Virus record (IMG/VR): IMGVR_UViG_3300034104_003784
Location: 1 to 64,000 of that record
Length of the DNA: 64,000 nucleotides
Source of the DNA: a virus
Direction: 5' to 3' (one strand)
The position numbers and the translations under genes are program-made. Every line of letters starts with the position of its first letter. Within the stretch, counting starts at the first letter, position 1. Of this stretch, positions 48,868 through 58,700 are shown piece after piece. Under the pieces are notes generated by a model. It made no database searches. It was not told the origin of the DNA and worked only from the letters and a program-made list of their open reading frames with translations.

Positions 48868-51800
48868 ATGAAAGTTAGAATTTACAAAGCTGGCGGAAGT
48901 ACTGGTAAGTTTATTAGCAAACTAAACAAGTTTACTGGTTTACCAAAAGCACGGTATGGGATGCAGATGAAAATGAATGAGTATGACATTGAGGAAACTA
49001 TAATGAATGAGCTCGGTGCTAATAAAGACAACTCAGATATTATTGACACTCTACAAAATGAATATGACTTAGATCCATTAGAAGCTTTAGATAAGATTGA
49101 AGAAGTTAGAAGTTTTATCATGGATCAAACTCTTGACACTGGTGAAAATATAATCAATCAAGAAACTGAAGATCAAGAAGTAGAACCTGTAAAAAGAGAA
49201 CCTTTATATAACATAAATGAACCTTGGGTAAGTGAGAATGATCCTTATGCAGATTATGAAGAAGAAGATGAAGATACAGAAGCTGAAGATACTGAAGAGG
49301 AAGTAACTGCAGAGGATGAAGAGTTAGATAAAGAAAAAAAAGGAGGAACTGTGAATAAAAGAAAATTTGTAAAAAATATTGTAAAAGGTTTAAGAAAAGC
49401 TAGTGAAGGCCTTGAACAAGATCAATCAAATCAATCCTCTACTCTAGATAGCACAATAGATGGTAGACAAGCATTTGTTAATGCATTTAGAAGAGGTGTA
49501 AAAGATTTAGGAAATGAGGGTATTGCTAAAAAATTATTTACCACAATGAATAATTTAAAGCAACAATCTGGAATACCTATGGGTCAAGATGGTATGCAAG
49601 TACAAACGGGAGACCCTGAAGCGGGTGAACATCATCTTAAAGCTTATTCTGATACAGTATCAAATATATTTAAACAACCTATGAATCAAATACACGGTGC
49701 TGGTTTTGAAAATATACCAGAAGCAAGAAGAGGTAGAGAAATGAAAAGAGCTCAAAAAGATTTCCAAAATATGTTTGGAGATGTAGCTGCTGGTTATTTC
49801 GGTGTCCCAGGAATGCCTAACTATTTACAAGTTATTAGTCCAAATATTATACAAAATCCTCAAGCATCTGGTCAAGGTACAGGTCAAACAACACAAGGTC
49901 AAACAGGACCTTTGATTGATTTAACATATAAAAAAGGACCATGGTGGACAGGAAAAAGAGAATGGACTGCTAAAGGAGTTCCTATGAGTATGTTTGGAAG
50001 TCCTTCTTATGGTTATATGCCGGGAAGTTATCCGGGTGGTTATAGTTCATCTTGGAGTACATCAAGAAGTTATCCTGGTGAAATCATAAGAACTAAATCT
50101 AGAGTAATAAATAATGCAGCAGATCCTGCAAAAAATAATAATGTTACTCTTAATAATAATGCTAATAGTACTAAATCATATCCTGGTTATATGGAATTAA
50201 ATCCTGCTCCTGCTGGAACAGAAATGGTTTATGATGCACAAGGTAATGAAGTAGAAGCTATCTCACCAGATGAAGCTGCAAGAAGAAAAGCTGAAACTTC
50301 TCAGTATCCATGGATGAAAGGTTCTGTAATTAACCCTGGAGAATTTAATGCAACTGCGGATCCAAATGCTGGAGTAATTAGAGAATTTCCTGAAGAACAA
50401 GTAGATTATTTAACAGGTCTATGGACACCTCAAGATGCACAAGTTGATGCTTTAGATCCTAATGCTGCTTCTCCTGATAATACTGATCCTAATCTTTATG
50501 ATTCTGAATTTAAATCTAGATTTCCTAATCCAGATGAAGAAGTATTATATGAACTTATAAAAAATAATCCAGCTATAATGGATGCTCCTGGTATTGAAGA
50601 AGAATATTTAAAACTAGGATACTCATTAGATAGTTGGAATAAAGCTAAACAAAGATTTATTTCAGGTAAAGAATTTGGGGGACCTGTGGCTAATCCTCAG
50701 ATGGATCCTTATGGTAATCTTCAGAAGTTTGTCTATGGAGGTAATGAAATGCCGATATCTCCAATTGTTGCATATGACAATGCATATGCTGATGACTCTA
50801 AAAATGTAATGGATCCTTATTTTAGGAATGGTGGTTTATATAGATTTGCTGGTCCTAATGATAGTCAAGTAAATACAGCAAATACTAATCCTGGAGCAAC
50901 TACTTGGAAAGATCTTACAGAAGATGAGTATAAAAAAAGACTTGAAACAGAAAAGAAAACTTGGGAAGCTGACTGGCTTAAAAAACAAAATGAAATAAAT
51001 AACCAAAATAAAACTACTACTCAAACACAAAATACTACACAAGGTGGAGGATCATATGCATATCCAACTGCTCCATCTGTTGGACAACAGTTATTAGATA
51101 TGTTTAACCCAATAAAAAAAGATTTTAGATGGGCAAGACAAATTGATTTTCCTAGAGATGCTAAAGGAAATATAGTTAAAGTTCCTGGAGGATATATCCC
51201 AGGACAATCAGGTCAACCACAACCGGGACAACCAAGACAAGGTTCAACAGCGTCTGGTCCTGCACCAGGTTATATGCCTAGTGAATGGAAATATGAAAAA
51301 GGTCCATGGTGGTCTGGTAAAAAAACATTAACAGTTAAAAATAGTTGGTTTGATCCTAACAATCCTAATGCAACTGTAACAACGCAACCAAATGCTAATG
51401 CAACAACAACTACTAATACTGCAAATACAAATACAGCAAATACTAATACTAATACAAGTAATTGGCATGCACCAATGGTATTACCAGGTGATGAAAATAA
51501 AGGAGCTACTAATACCGCAACAACCGCATCTGATGCAAGTGCAACTAGTTCTACAGCACCAGAACAACCAAGAAAAACACAAGCAGAAAGATACGGATTT
51601 GATCAAGAAACATGGGAGAACATGAGTTGGAGAGATCAGACTGATGCAATGAATGCAATTGAAGATCAAACTCCAGCTCCTACAAGACCAATAACAGTAG
51701 GTGCTGGTAATAATGCTTTACAAGGTACAACAGGAAATAAAGGTGCTGTTAATGCTAATCCAGCAACTGGAACATCTAATTCAGAAACTAATTTACAACC

Positions 51801-53208
51801 TTCTCAGTTTTGGCAGAATTCGCAATCTTTTTCTAATACTCCTGATTTATCAAATGCAAATCCGTCACAAAATAAAATGACATTTGCTGAAGCTGAAAAT
51901 TTATTAGCAGGTATTCCTGGTATGCCAGGGTATAGATCTCCACAAGCAATTGCAAAAGAAAATGCAAACTTAATAGAGCAAGGTCAAATTGCACCTAGAC
52001 CAGGGGCATCACCTGATGCTGCAATGAATCAAAATGTTGGAAATGAATTCAATCAGGCTACAGGTAATAATAGTATTTATCCTAATCAAACTGACTTAAA
52101 AAGATTTACAGAAGGTTTGTATGAAAATCCTGGTAGTTTACCTGCAAGAGGTATGCAAGAGATTCCTACTCAGCAACCAGAAATGGCAAGAAATTTTCAA
52201 GAATATTATGATCCTTGGGAAGGTGCAGCTACCAATGATGATATGAATTTGATGGGTACTATGGATGGTATGTCAGAAGGTTCTTATAGAGATAAACAAG
52301 TAGCTGACAAAAAAGCTTATGATATTCAACAAGCTAAAATTGCAGAACAACAAAGAATGGCTGAAGCTCAAAGACAACAACAATTACAGCAACAAAGAAA
52401 CAGTAATGGTTTTGGTATGAGTGGTGCAGGTGTACAAGAAATTGCAGGTAGAGTACAAAATACAAAGGATCTTGGAAATAGAGAACTTGTAGCTGCAGGT
52501 AATGTATATAAAATGTGGGAAAATGAACCTAACAAAAAACAATATGGGTCATTTGATAACTGGGCAAAACAAAAAGGCTATAGTAATCTTGTACAAAAAG
52601 AAGGTGGTTATGTACCAGCCTATATGGCTTATGGAGGTTATATGCCTTCATTTGATCCAGGTGGGCAATTTAGCGGGTCAGGACCTTTTGATCCTAATGC
52701 AGGTGGTGTTACAAATATTGGTGCTGGTCCGTGTACAGAAGAACAAGTGCTAAATGCAAGACCGGGTGATATATGTTATAATGAAAATTATACTAAACAA
52801 GTTCAAGGAACACCACAAGATTTTACTACAAAGTATGAAATTGAAACTGCAAGAACACTTAGACCAAAAGCAATTGGTAATCTTAAACAATTAGGATCAG
52901 GACTTTTAATTGGTGGAGGAAATAGAAGAAAAAATCAATATGCTCAAAATTGGATGGGTGATTTAACTACTTCTGATGATAGAGTAAATCCTACACAAAC
53001 AGATGTAGGTGGCGGATATGAAGAACAAGGTAAAGAAGGTTCAAAAGGAGCTGGTGAAGGTTCAACTGCTTTTATTGGTAATGTAGGTGAGTCAGCATTT
53101 TTTAGAAGAGGTGGGCAATCTCAATATAGGAAAGGTGGAGTATATGATCTTACTCAAGAAGAGATAGGAAAAATACTTGCTGCTGGTGGTCAAATAAAAT
53201 TTATATAA
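48868..53208 (+). CDS. Giant low-complexity virion protein with head and tail peptides
   Basis: 1,446 residues. The start, MKVRIYKAGG then KFISKLNKFTGLPKARYG, holds the S-x-L-N-K-F head. An acidic stretch follows (about 100-155, EEEDEDTEAEDTEEE). A conserved-looking helical segment lies near 245-320 (AYSDTVSNIFKQPMNQIHGA, RRGREMKRAQKDFQNMFGDV). A large part is low complexity (N/T/Q/P-rich) with an internal duplication, YKKGPWWTGK (354-363) and YEKGPWWSGK (809-818). Many GG tags occur (EFGGPV, YGGNEMP, RNGGLYRF, KEGGYVP, YGGYMP, RRGGQ, RKGGVY). The end, LTQEEIGKILAAGGQIKFI, resembles the tails of the two upstream proteins. A packaged structural or carrier role is inferred. Confidence 0.55.
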   Translation: MKVRIYKAGGSTGKFISKLNKFTGLPKARYGMQMKMNEYDIEETIMNELGANKDNSDIIDTLQNEYDLDPLEALDKIEEVRSFIMDQTLDTGENIINQETEDQEVEPVKREPLYNINEPWVSENDPYADYEEEDEDTEAEDTEEEVTAEDEELDKEKKGGTVNKRKFVKNIVKGLRKASEGLEQDQSNQSSTLDSTIDGRQAFVNAFRRGVKDLGNEGIAKKLFTTMNNLKQQSGIPMGQDGMQVQTGDPEAGEHHLKAYSDTVSNIFKQPMNQIHGAGFENIPEARRGREMKRAQKDFQNMFGDVAAGYFGVPGMPNYLQVISPNIIQNPQASGQGTGQTTQGQTGPLIDLTYKKGPWWTGKREWTAKGVPMSMFGSPSYGYMPGSYPGGYSSSWSTSRSYPGEIIRTKSRVINNAADPAKNNNVTLNNNANSTKSYPGYMELNPAPAGTEMVYDAQGNEVEAISPDEAARRKAETSQYPWMKGSVINPGEFNATADPNAGVIREFPEEQVDYLTGLWTPQDAQVDALDPNAASPDNTDPNLYDSEFKSRFPNPDEEVLYELIKNNPAIMDAPGIEEEYLKLGYSLDSWNKAKQRFISGKEFGGPVANPQMDPYGNLQKFVYGGNEMPISPIVAYDNAYADDSKNVMDPYFRNGGLYRFAGPNDSQVNTANTNPGATTWKDLTEDEYKKRLETEKKTWEADWLKKQNEINNQNKTTTQTQNTTQGGGSYAYPTAPSVGQQLLDMFNPIKKDFRWARQIDFPRDAKGNIVKVPGGYIPGQSGQPQPGQPRQGSTASGPAPGYMPSEWKYEKGPWWSGKKTLTVKNSWFDPNNPNATVTTQPNANATTTTNTANTNTANTNTNTSNWHAPMVLPGDENKGATNTATTASDASATSSTAPEQPRKTQAERYGFDQETWENMSWRDQTDAMNAIEDQTPAPTRPITVGAGNNALQGTTGNKGAVNANPATGTSNSETNLQPSQFWQNSQSFSNTPDLSNANPSQNKMTFAEAENLLAGIPGMPGYRSPQAIAKENANLIEQGQIAPRPGASPDAAMNQNVGNEFNQATGNNSIYPNQTDLKRFTEGLYENPGSLPARGMQEIPTQQPEMARNFQEYYDPWEGAATNDDMNLMGTMDGMSEGSYRDKQVADKKAYDIQQAKIAEQQRMAEAQRQQQLQQQRNSNGFGMSGAGVQEIAGRVQNTKDLGNRELVAAGNVYKMWENEPNKKQYGSFDNWAKQKGYSNLVQKEGGYVPAYMAYGGYMPSFDPGGQFSGSGPFDPNAGGVTNIGAGPCTEEQVLNARPGDICYNENYTKQVQGTPQDFTTKYEIETARTLRPKAIGNLKQLGSGLLIGGGNRRKNQYAQNWMGDLTTSDDRVNPTQTDVGGGYEEQGKEGSKGAGEGSTAFIGNVGESAFFRRGGQSQYRKGGVYDLTQEEIGKILAAGGQIKFI
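49927..49974 (+). repeat. Internal repeat 1 of the 48868 protein (YKKGPWWTGK)
   Basis: It encodes YKKGPWWTGKREWTAK. The second copy, at 51292-51339, encodes YEKGPWWSGKKTLTVK; 10 of 16 residues are identical. Confidence 0.65.
51292..51339 (+). repeat. Internal repeat 2 of the 48868 protein (YEKGPWWSGK)
   Basis: Partner of 49927-49974. It lies in the second half of the protein, before the Asn/Thr-rich tract. Confidence 0.65.
51366..51462 (+). repeat. Asn/Thr/Ala low-complexity tract
   Basis: The DNA has many near-repeats of aatact and gcaaat, encoding N-A-T, T-N-T-A-N-T type residues. It probably forms a disordered linker and is prone to slippage. Confidence 0.6.
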
Positions 53209-53212
53209 ACAC

Positions 53213-55669
53213 ATGAGAGTTCAAATAACAAAATTACCTTTAGATAAGGCTGCTTACGGAAAGCAGGTTGATGGTTCATTGTCTTTAAAACCAGGTGCCT
53301 TCGGTGGAGCTGATTATAGAAAATTAGATGGTAGATCTTATGAAGGAGTTAAAGATACACTAAGTGCTGTACCAAGAGATAAAGCAAATCTAGAAGCTGA
53401 AGGTGGGGAAACTGCATTTGGTCCTATAAGTGGTCAATCAATTCCTGATCATTTAAAGATTGTTGGTAAAAGACATCATGAAGGAGGCGTTCCTTTAAAT
53501 CTTCCTGATGATACTTTTATCTTTAGTGACACAGCTTCATTAAAAATAAATGATGCAAATGTTCTTGCTATGTTTAATAAAACACCTAAGAAAGGTGGTT
53601 ATACTCCAGCAGAACTTGCAAAGCCTTATAACATAAATAAATATAAGTCTATATTATTAGATCCTGATAGTGGTAAACTAGAAAGAGATACTGCTACTAT
53701 AATGATCAAAAACTTTATCATGAAGTTAGGTGCTTTAGCTTTAGTTCAAGAATCAATGAAAGGTTTTCCTCAAGGTATTCCAGCTATGTCTAAACCTTAT
53801 ATGGAAGTTAATGGAATTTCTGAACAAGATTTAATGCCTGAGTTAAAAGAACAAGCTGATCAATTAGCCCAATCAATGAATCAAGGTGTTAATCCTGAAA
53901 TGCCGCAAGAACAAAATCCAATGTTAGCAGAAGAAATGCAACAAGCTAATCCTATGCAAGCTATGGAAGCAGATCAAGCAATGATGAATCAAGGAGCACA
54001 ACAAGCTCCGGCTGCACCACAACAAATGCCTAGTGGAGCTCCAGTAGCTTCACCAGAATCAATGGCTCAAATGCAAGGTGGTATGCCTCCTCCAGAAATG
54101 ATGCAACAACCTGGTATGATGGCTTATGGAGGAATACCATATGCGGCTTATGGAATGCAAATGGGAGGTTATGACTTTCCTTATCATCCTGAACAAATGG
54201 CTTACGGTGGTATGCCTAAGTTTGGTGGTCCCGGAGATAGTCAAGTTACTGTAAATAACATTGGTTCAAAACAAGTTAGTTCACTTTCTTCTGGTTCAGA
54301 TTGGATTCCTTCTACATCTTCAATAGGAACAAAAGGTCAATACAAAATTGTTAAAGGTCAAGCAGTTACTTGGCATGGTGGTGGTGGTGGAGGATCTGCA
54401 GATCCAGTAGCTACTGCAAAGGGTGTTTGTAAAAAAATACAAGCATCATTAGATATTGATGATATGTTAGTAAGTGTTTTTCCAGGTCATTTAAATGGTC
54501 AAAGACCATTTTTAGATACACCTGCAAATACAAAACCAAATCCTAACTGGGAAGAAGCAAAACAAAAAGCAATAAACGCAATAATTAGTGATCCTGCTGC
54601 TGGTGGTATATATAAAGATTGTATTGAAGGTGTAAAAGGTAAATCACAAATTGCTGAACATATAGTTAATGAACCTAATGATGAACCATGTTACTGTAAA
54701 GATAAAAATGGAAATACAATAAACAATGAAGATGGTACACCAAAAGTTGCAAAAAAAGATGAAAATGGAAACTGTATAACTGATGATCCATCATGTGGTG
54801 GAGAAACAGAATCTCTTATTTGTAGATGTACTGATCCTGTGACAGGAGAAGTAAAAGAATTTCCTATTGAAAATGAAGAGCAATGTGTTTGTCAAGATGG
54901 AAGTCAAGGACAAGTTGCTGATAAACCACGTTGGAGTGTTAATGCAAAACTTAATGTTTTAACTAATGCTTTAGCTAATACAGGTGTAGCACGTACAAAT
55001 GTTGTTCTTCCTCCTGATGCAAAAACATCTGGTGCTTATGAATCATTTGATGCAAAATTACATGCTGCAAATTCAGCAGCTAATAATATGAAAAATGCAA
55101 TCATGTATTCACAAGCAGGTTCTACAGCTGATAAACAAAAACAAATGGGTGACTTACTAGATAAAGCATTAAATGCTGGAGTAGGTGCAGTAGCTGATGT
55201 ACAAGCAAGAAATGTAAATACTCAAAATTCAGTCAATGCAAGAAAGGGACAAATGGATATGGCTGTAAATGAAGCTAGAACTAACATATTGAATCAAGGA
55301 TTAGCAAATCAAGCTAGAGACCAAAATTTAAGTAGTGCTCTTAAAACTAAAAGAAACTTTAATACAACAAGAGCTGTAATGGAGGCTAATGATCAAATGG
55401 CTAACGTGTATAATAGAAATCAAGTTACTCCACAGTTTAATACAGAATATGATTATGGAATGATGTATCATACTGGAGTTGAAAAACCATTGACTGGAGC
55501 AACTGGTCCTACCAAAGAAGATATAGTTAGAGAACATATGAGAAATGGTATGACTTATGAGAAGGCAAATTACTTAGCACTTAAAGAATTAAAAGGTAAG
55601 TTTGGAGGCCAGCTTTATGCAAATGGAGGTTATGTTTATGTAGATTCATGGAATCCTTTTATCATGTAA
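53213..55669 (+). CDS. Cargo/internal virion protein with conserved N-terminal domain
   Basis: 818 residues. Residues 1-205 form a compact domain typical of internal proteins in crAss-like and related phages: MRVQITKLPLDKAAYG, DHLKIVGKRHHEGGVPLNLP, DDTFIFSDTASLKINDANVL, KKGGYTPAELAKPYNINKYK, LERDTATIMIKNFIMKLGAL. Then comes a Q/M/P-rich region with YGG and FGGPGDSQV tags (about 300-345), a cysteine-rich loop region (about 490-570: CYCKDKNGN, CRCTDPVTG, CVCQDG) and a helical C-terminal region (N/A-rich). It ends NGGYVYVDSWNPFIM. The start is four bases after the previous stop. The family's function is not established; packaging in the virion is inferred. Confidence 0.6.
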   Translation: MRVQITKLPLDKAAYGKQVDGSLSLKPGAFGGADYRKLDGRSYEGVKDTLSAVPRDKANLEAEGGETAFGPISGQSIPDHLKIVGKRHHEGGVPLNLPDDTFIFSDTASLKINDANVLAMFNKTPKKGGYTPAELAKPYNINKYKSILLDPDSGKLERDTATIMIKNFIMKLGALALVQESMKGFPQGIPAMSKPYMEVNGISEQDLMPELKEQADQLAQSMNQGVNPEMPQEQNPMLAEEMQQANPMQAMEADQAMMNQGAQQAPAAPQQMPSGAPVASPESMAQMQGGMPPPEMMQQPGMMAYGGIPYAAYGMQMGGYDFPYHPEQMAYGGMPKFGGPGDSQVTVNNIGSKQVSSLSSGSDWIPSTSSIGTKGQYKIVKGQAVTWHGGGGGGSADPVATAKGVCKKIQASLDIDDMLVSVFPGHLNGQRPFLDTPANTKPNPNWEEAKQKAINAIISDPAAGGIYKDCIEGVKGKSQIAEHIVNEPNDEPCYCKDKNGNTINNEDGTPKVAKKDENGNCITDDPSCGGETESLICRCTDPVTGEVKEFPIENEEQCVCQDGSQGQVADKPRWSVNAKLNVLTNALANTGVARTNVVLPPDAKTSGAYESFDAKLHAANSAANNMKNAIMYSQAGSTADKQKQMGDLLDKALNAGVGAVADVQARNVNTQNSVNARKGQMDMAVNEARTNILNQGLANQARDQNLSSALKTKRNFNTTRAVMEANDQMANVYNRNQVTPQFNTEYDYGMMYHTGVEKPLTGATGPTKEDIVREHMRNGMTYEKANYLALKELKGKFGGQLYANGGYVYVDSWNPFIM

Positions 55670-55724
55670 ACTTTCTATGTTTAGTAAACTTAAAAAATTT
55701 TAATAGTTTTATAATTAAAAAATT

Positions 55725-58700
55725 ATGGCACAGTATCCACTAGGAGTAACAGATTTTATACCGGATTATCAACCTTACCAACCTGATTTTAATTTTACTA
55801 CAAATGTTTTACAATTAAAACAAAGTCAGTATGATCAAAATTGGAGTAAGCTTAATAACATGTATGGTCAGATTTTAAATGCTCCATTGACACATGATGA
55901 AAGTGTAAAAAAAAGAGACAATACATTTAAGAAAATTGATTTTAATTTAAAAAGAGTTACAGGTTTGGATCTCTCATTAGATCAAAATGTTCAACAAGCA
56001 ACTCAGCTTTTTAGACCTTTTTATGAAGATGCTAATCTTATGAAAGATATGGCATGGACAAAAAATACTTCAAATGAAAAAGCTATAGGTGAGGGTAAAA
56101 GATATTCAACTGATGAAAAAACAAATGATGAATATTGGGGAGATGGATTAAGATTAATTGATTATAAAATTCAAGAATTTAAGAATACTCCATATGAGCA
56201 ATTAACAAGTTTTGGTGATGTAAAGTATACACCATATGTTAATATGGATAAAAAAGCTGCAGAGTTAGCAAAACAATTAAACTATAAAATTAAAAAGACT
56301 ACACCTCAAGGAGACTGGATTATAACTGAACAAAACGGGGAGCAAATCATTCCCCCTCTACAGAGTTTGTTTTATTCTATCCTAGGTAAAGATCCTAAGA
56401 TACAAGAAGTATATGCAGCAAAAGCATATCTAAAAAGAAAAGATGAAGCAATGGCTAATAAAGATAGGCCAGAGTTTGGTGGTAATGCTGATCTTGCTGA
56501 AAAAGCATATCTTAATGAAGCTTTGAATGTATTAAAAAAACAAACTGAGTTAACTAAAAGTGATTTAATAAATCAAAAGAAAGTTAATGATAATATGATA
56601 TCTTCAATTGAGCAATCTATTAAAAATGGTACTGCTCATTATACAGCTGAAAGTGCATTAGAAAAATATAAAGATGCCAATGAAAAAATTGGTGAGATGC
56701 TAAGTCAAACTGAAAGTGATGAGAAACTTATAACTGATAATGTAAATAAGACATTATTAACTGAAGGTGGAGATAAACTATCATTTGATGATTTAAATCA
56801 AATGAGAGGTAGAGTTGATGCTGTTATGGCTTCATCATTATTACAGACTGATTTAGATGCTGCTATTAGATCCCATGCATTTAATAACTATGAATTAAGT
56901 TATGATCCAAATCCATTTGCTGTACAAAGACAAAAGTATCAGTATGATTCTGCCTTGATTTCACAAAGACATGCTGGTCAAATGGAATTAGCAGGATACA
57001 AGCATCAGTTAGCAATGGAAAAAATTCAGTATCAAGCTGCATTAAAATCCGGATTATATACAACTGATGGTAAAGGAAACTTAGTAGAGAAAAAAGAACT
57101 TACTGAAGTTTTTAATTTAGGTGACTTAGATGGTTTTACAAATATGGAAGAAAAGGATAGAGTAAAAATAGATCCTGAAGTTGTAAGAAAAAGTATTGAT
57201 GATATGTATGCTCAAGAAGGTTCTAATGCTAAAAATCTTGCTGTTAACCTTTTAAGAGATCTCTATAATGAAAAAACTATAAGTGATGATGATATAAATT
57301 ATATTATTGATTCTGGTACAATTCCTAATGTAGGTAATGCTGATATCTTTAAAACTAATAAAGCAGAACTTATTAAATTTATAAAAGGTAATCCTAGAAC
57401 ACAACTTGGAAAAGGTACTAATAATGCACTAGAACATAGTGATGGTACACCATTAAATGATCAAGAAATCGGAGCTTTATTAAATCAAGGTCAATATGAA
57501 ACTTCTCTTGAAAAAGAAGATAAAGCTTATTGGAATGAAGGTACTTATTCAAAGACTGCAAAAGATGGACAAAATAAAATTCAATCTAAAACAGTTTTTA
57601 CAGACCCTATTACTAAAAAACCATATAGAGCTACTTTTAATATACCTACAGCAGAAGAAAAACTTTCTGGTTATAGCAGTACAATAGAACCTGGAAAAAC
57701 AGATCCTTCTAAAATTACTGACATGACAAAAAGAATGATGTTAGTTATGGAAAAAAGAAGAGATAATCCTTATGTATATTATAGCAAAAGTTTTGAACAA
57801 TTAAGAAATTATAGTAAAACTTTAGATGATTATGCTGGTGCACAAGCCGCTATAATTGCAAATAAAAAACAAGCTGCTGAAGAAACTATTCAGAAATTAA
57901 AAGCACAAGGTTATAACTATGCAGAATATATGTATGATCATAATTATAATCCAATTCAAGATGCTGATCAATTTTATAAAAATATTGCAAGAAAAAATCC
58001 TGATGCCTTAATACGTGATGATGGTTTTAGTTTTACACAATTAGCAAGTGAAGCATTATTAGGTTTTGGAACAGGAGCAGCCGTAGGTGCTCCTACAGGA
58101 CCAGGTGCTGCATTTACAGGTGGTGTAGGTGCATTATTAGCTGGAGGAACATACTTAGCAGCTTCAGGAATAGAAGGTATTTATAATATGTTTAGTAGTA
58201 ATCCTGTTGAAACTATGCGTCTTGTTAATGCTCAAACAGGTACATTTGGTGAAGAAATGGATCTTGGAGATGAGTTTAATGCAATGAAAGATTCTAAAGT
58301 TAAACTTATTGAAAGTTTACAAACTCCTGTTACAGGCGCATTTGGAGGAGCTGGTGGTGGTTTAATGAATAAAGGTGCGGCTGCTGTTCAAATTGAACCT
58401 GGTGTATATTCACCATCATATGAACATTTTTTACAAGTAAAAGGTGCTTTAAATAATTTATCATTTAAAGATACTGAAAACAATAGGGTATCATTTTCAG
58501 GTGTAAATACTCCTTGGTCAGATCTTAAGGATGGTGCAGAGGAAAATAACAGAGCATTTGCAGCAATATATTCTGATTTAATGATGAAAGCTGGAGGTAA
58601 AATAGATGAGAATTTAAAATCTTTCATTACAGCTGTTGGATCAGTTGGTGGTGGTAGATCTGATAAAGCATCTGTTACATTTAAATTACCAGCAGAATAT

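Noticed and set aside
51366-51462. Short tandem repeats as a CRISPR or integron-like array
   Set aside because: Units are 6-9 bases, in frame with a coding low-complexity tract, and without spacers.
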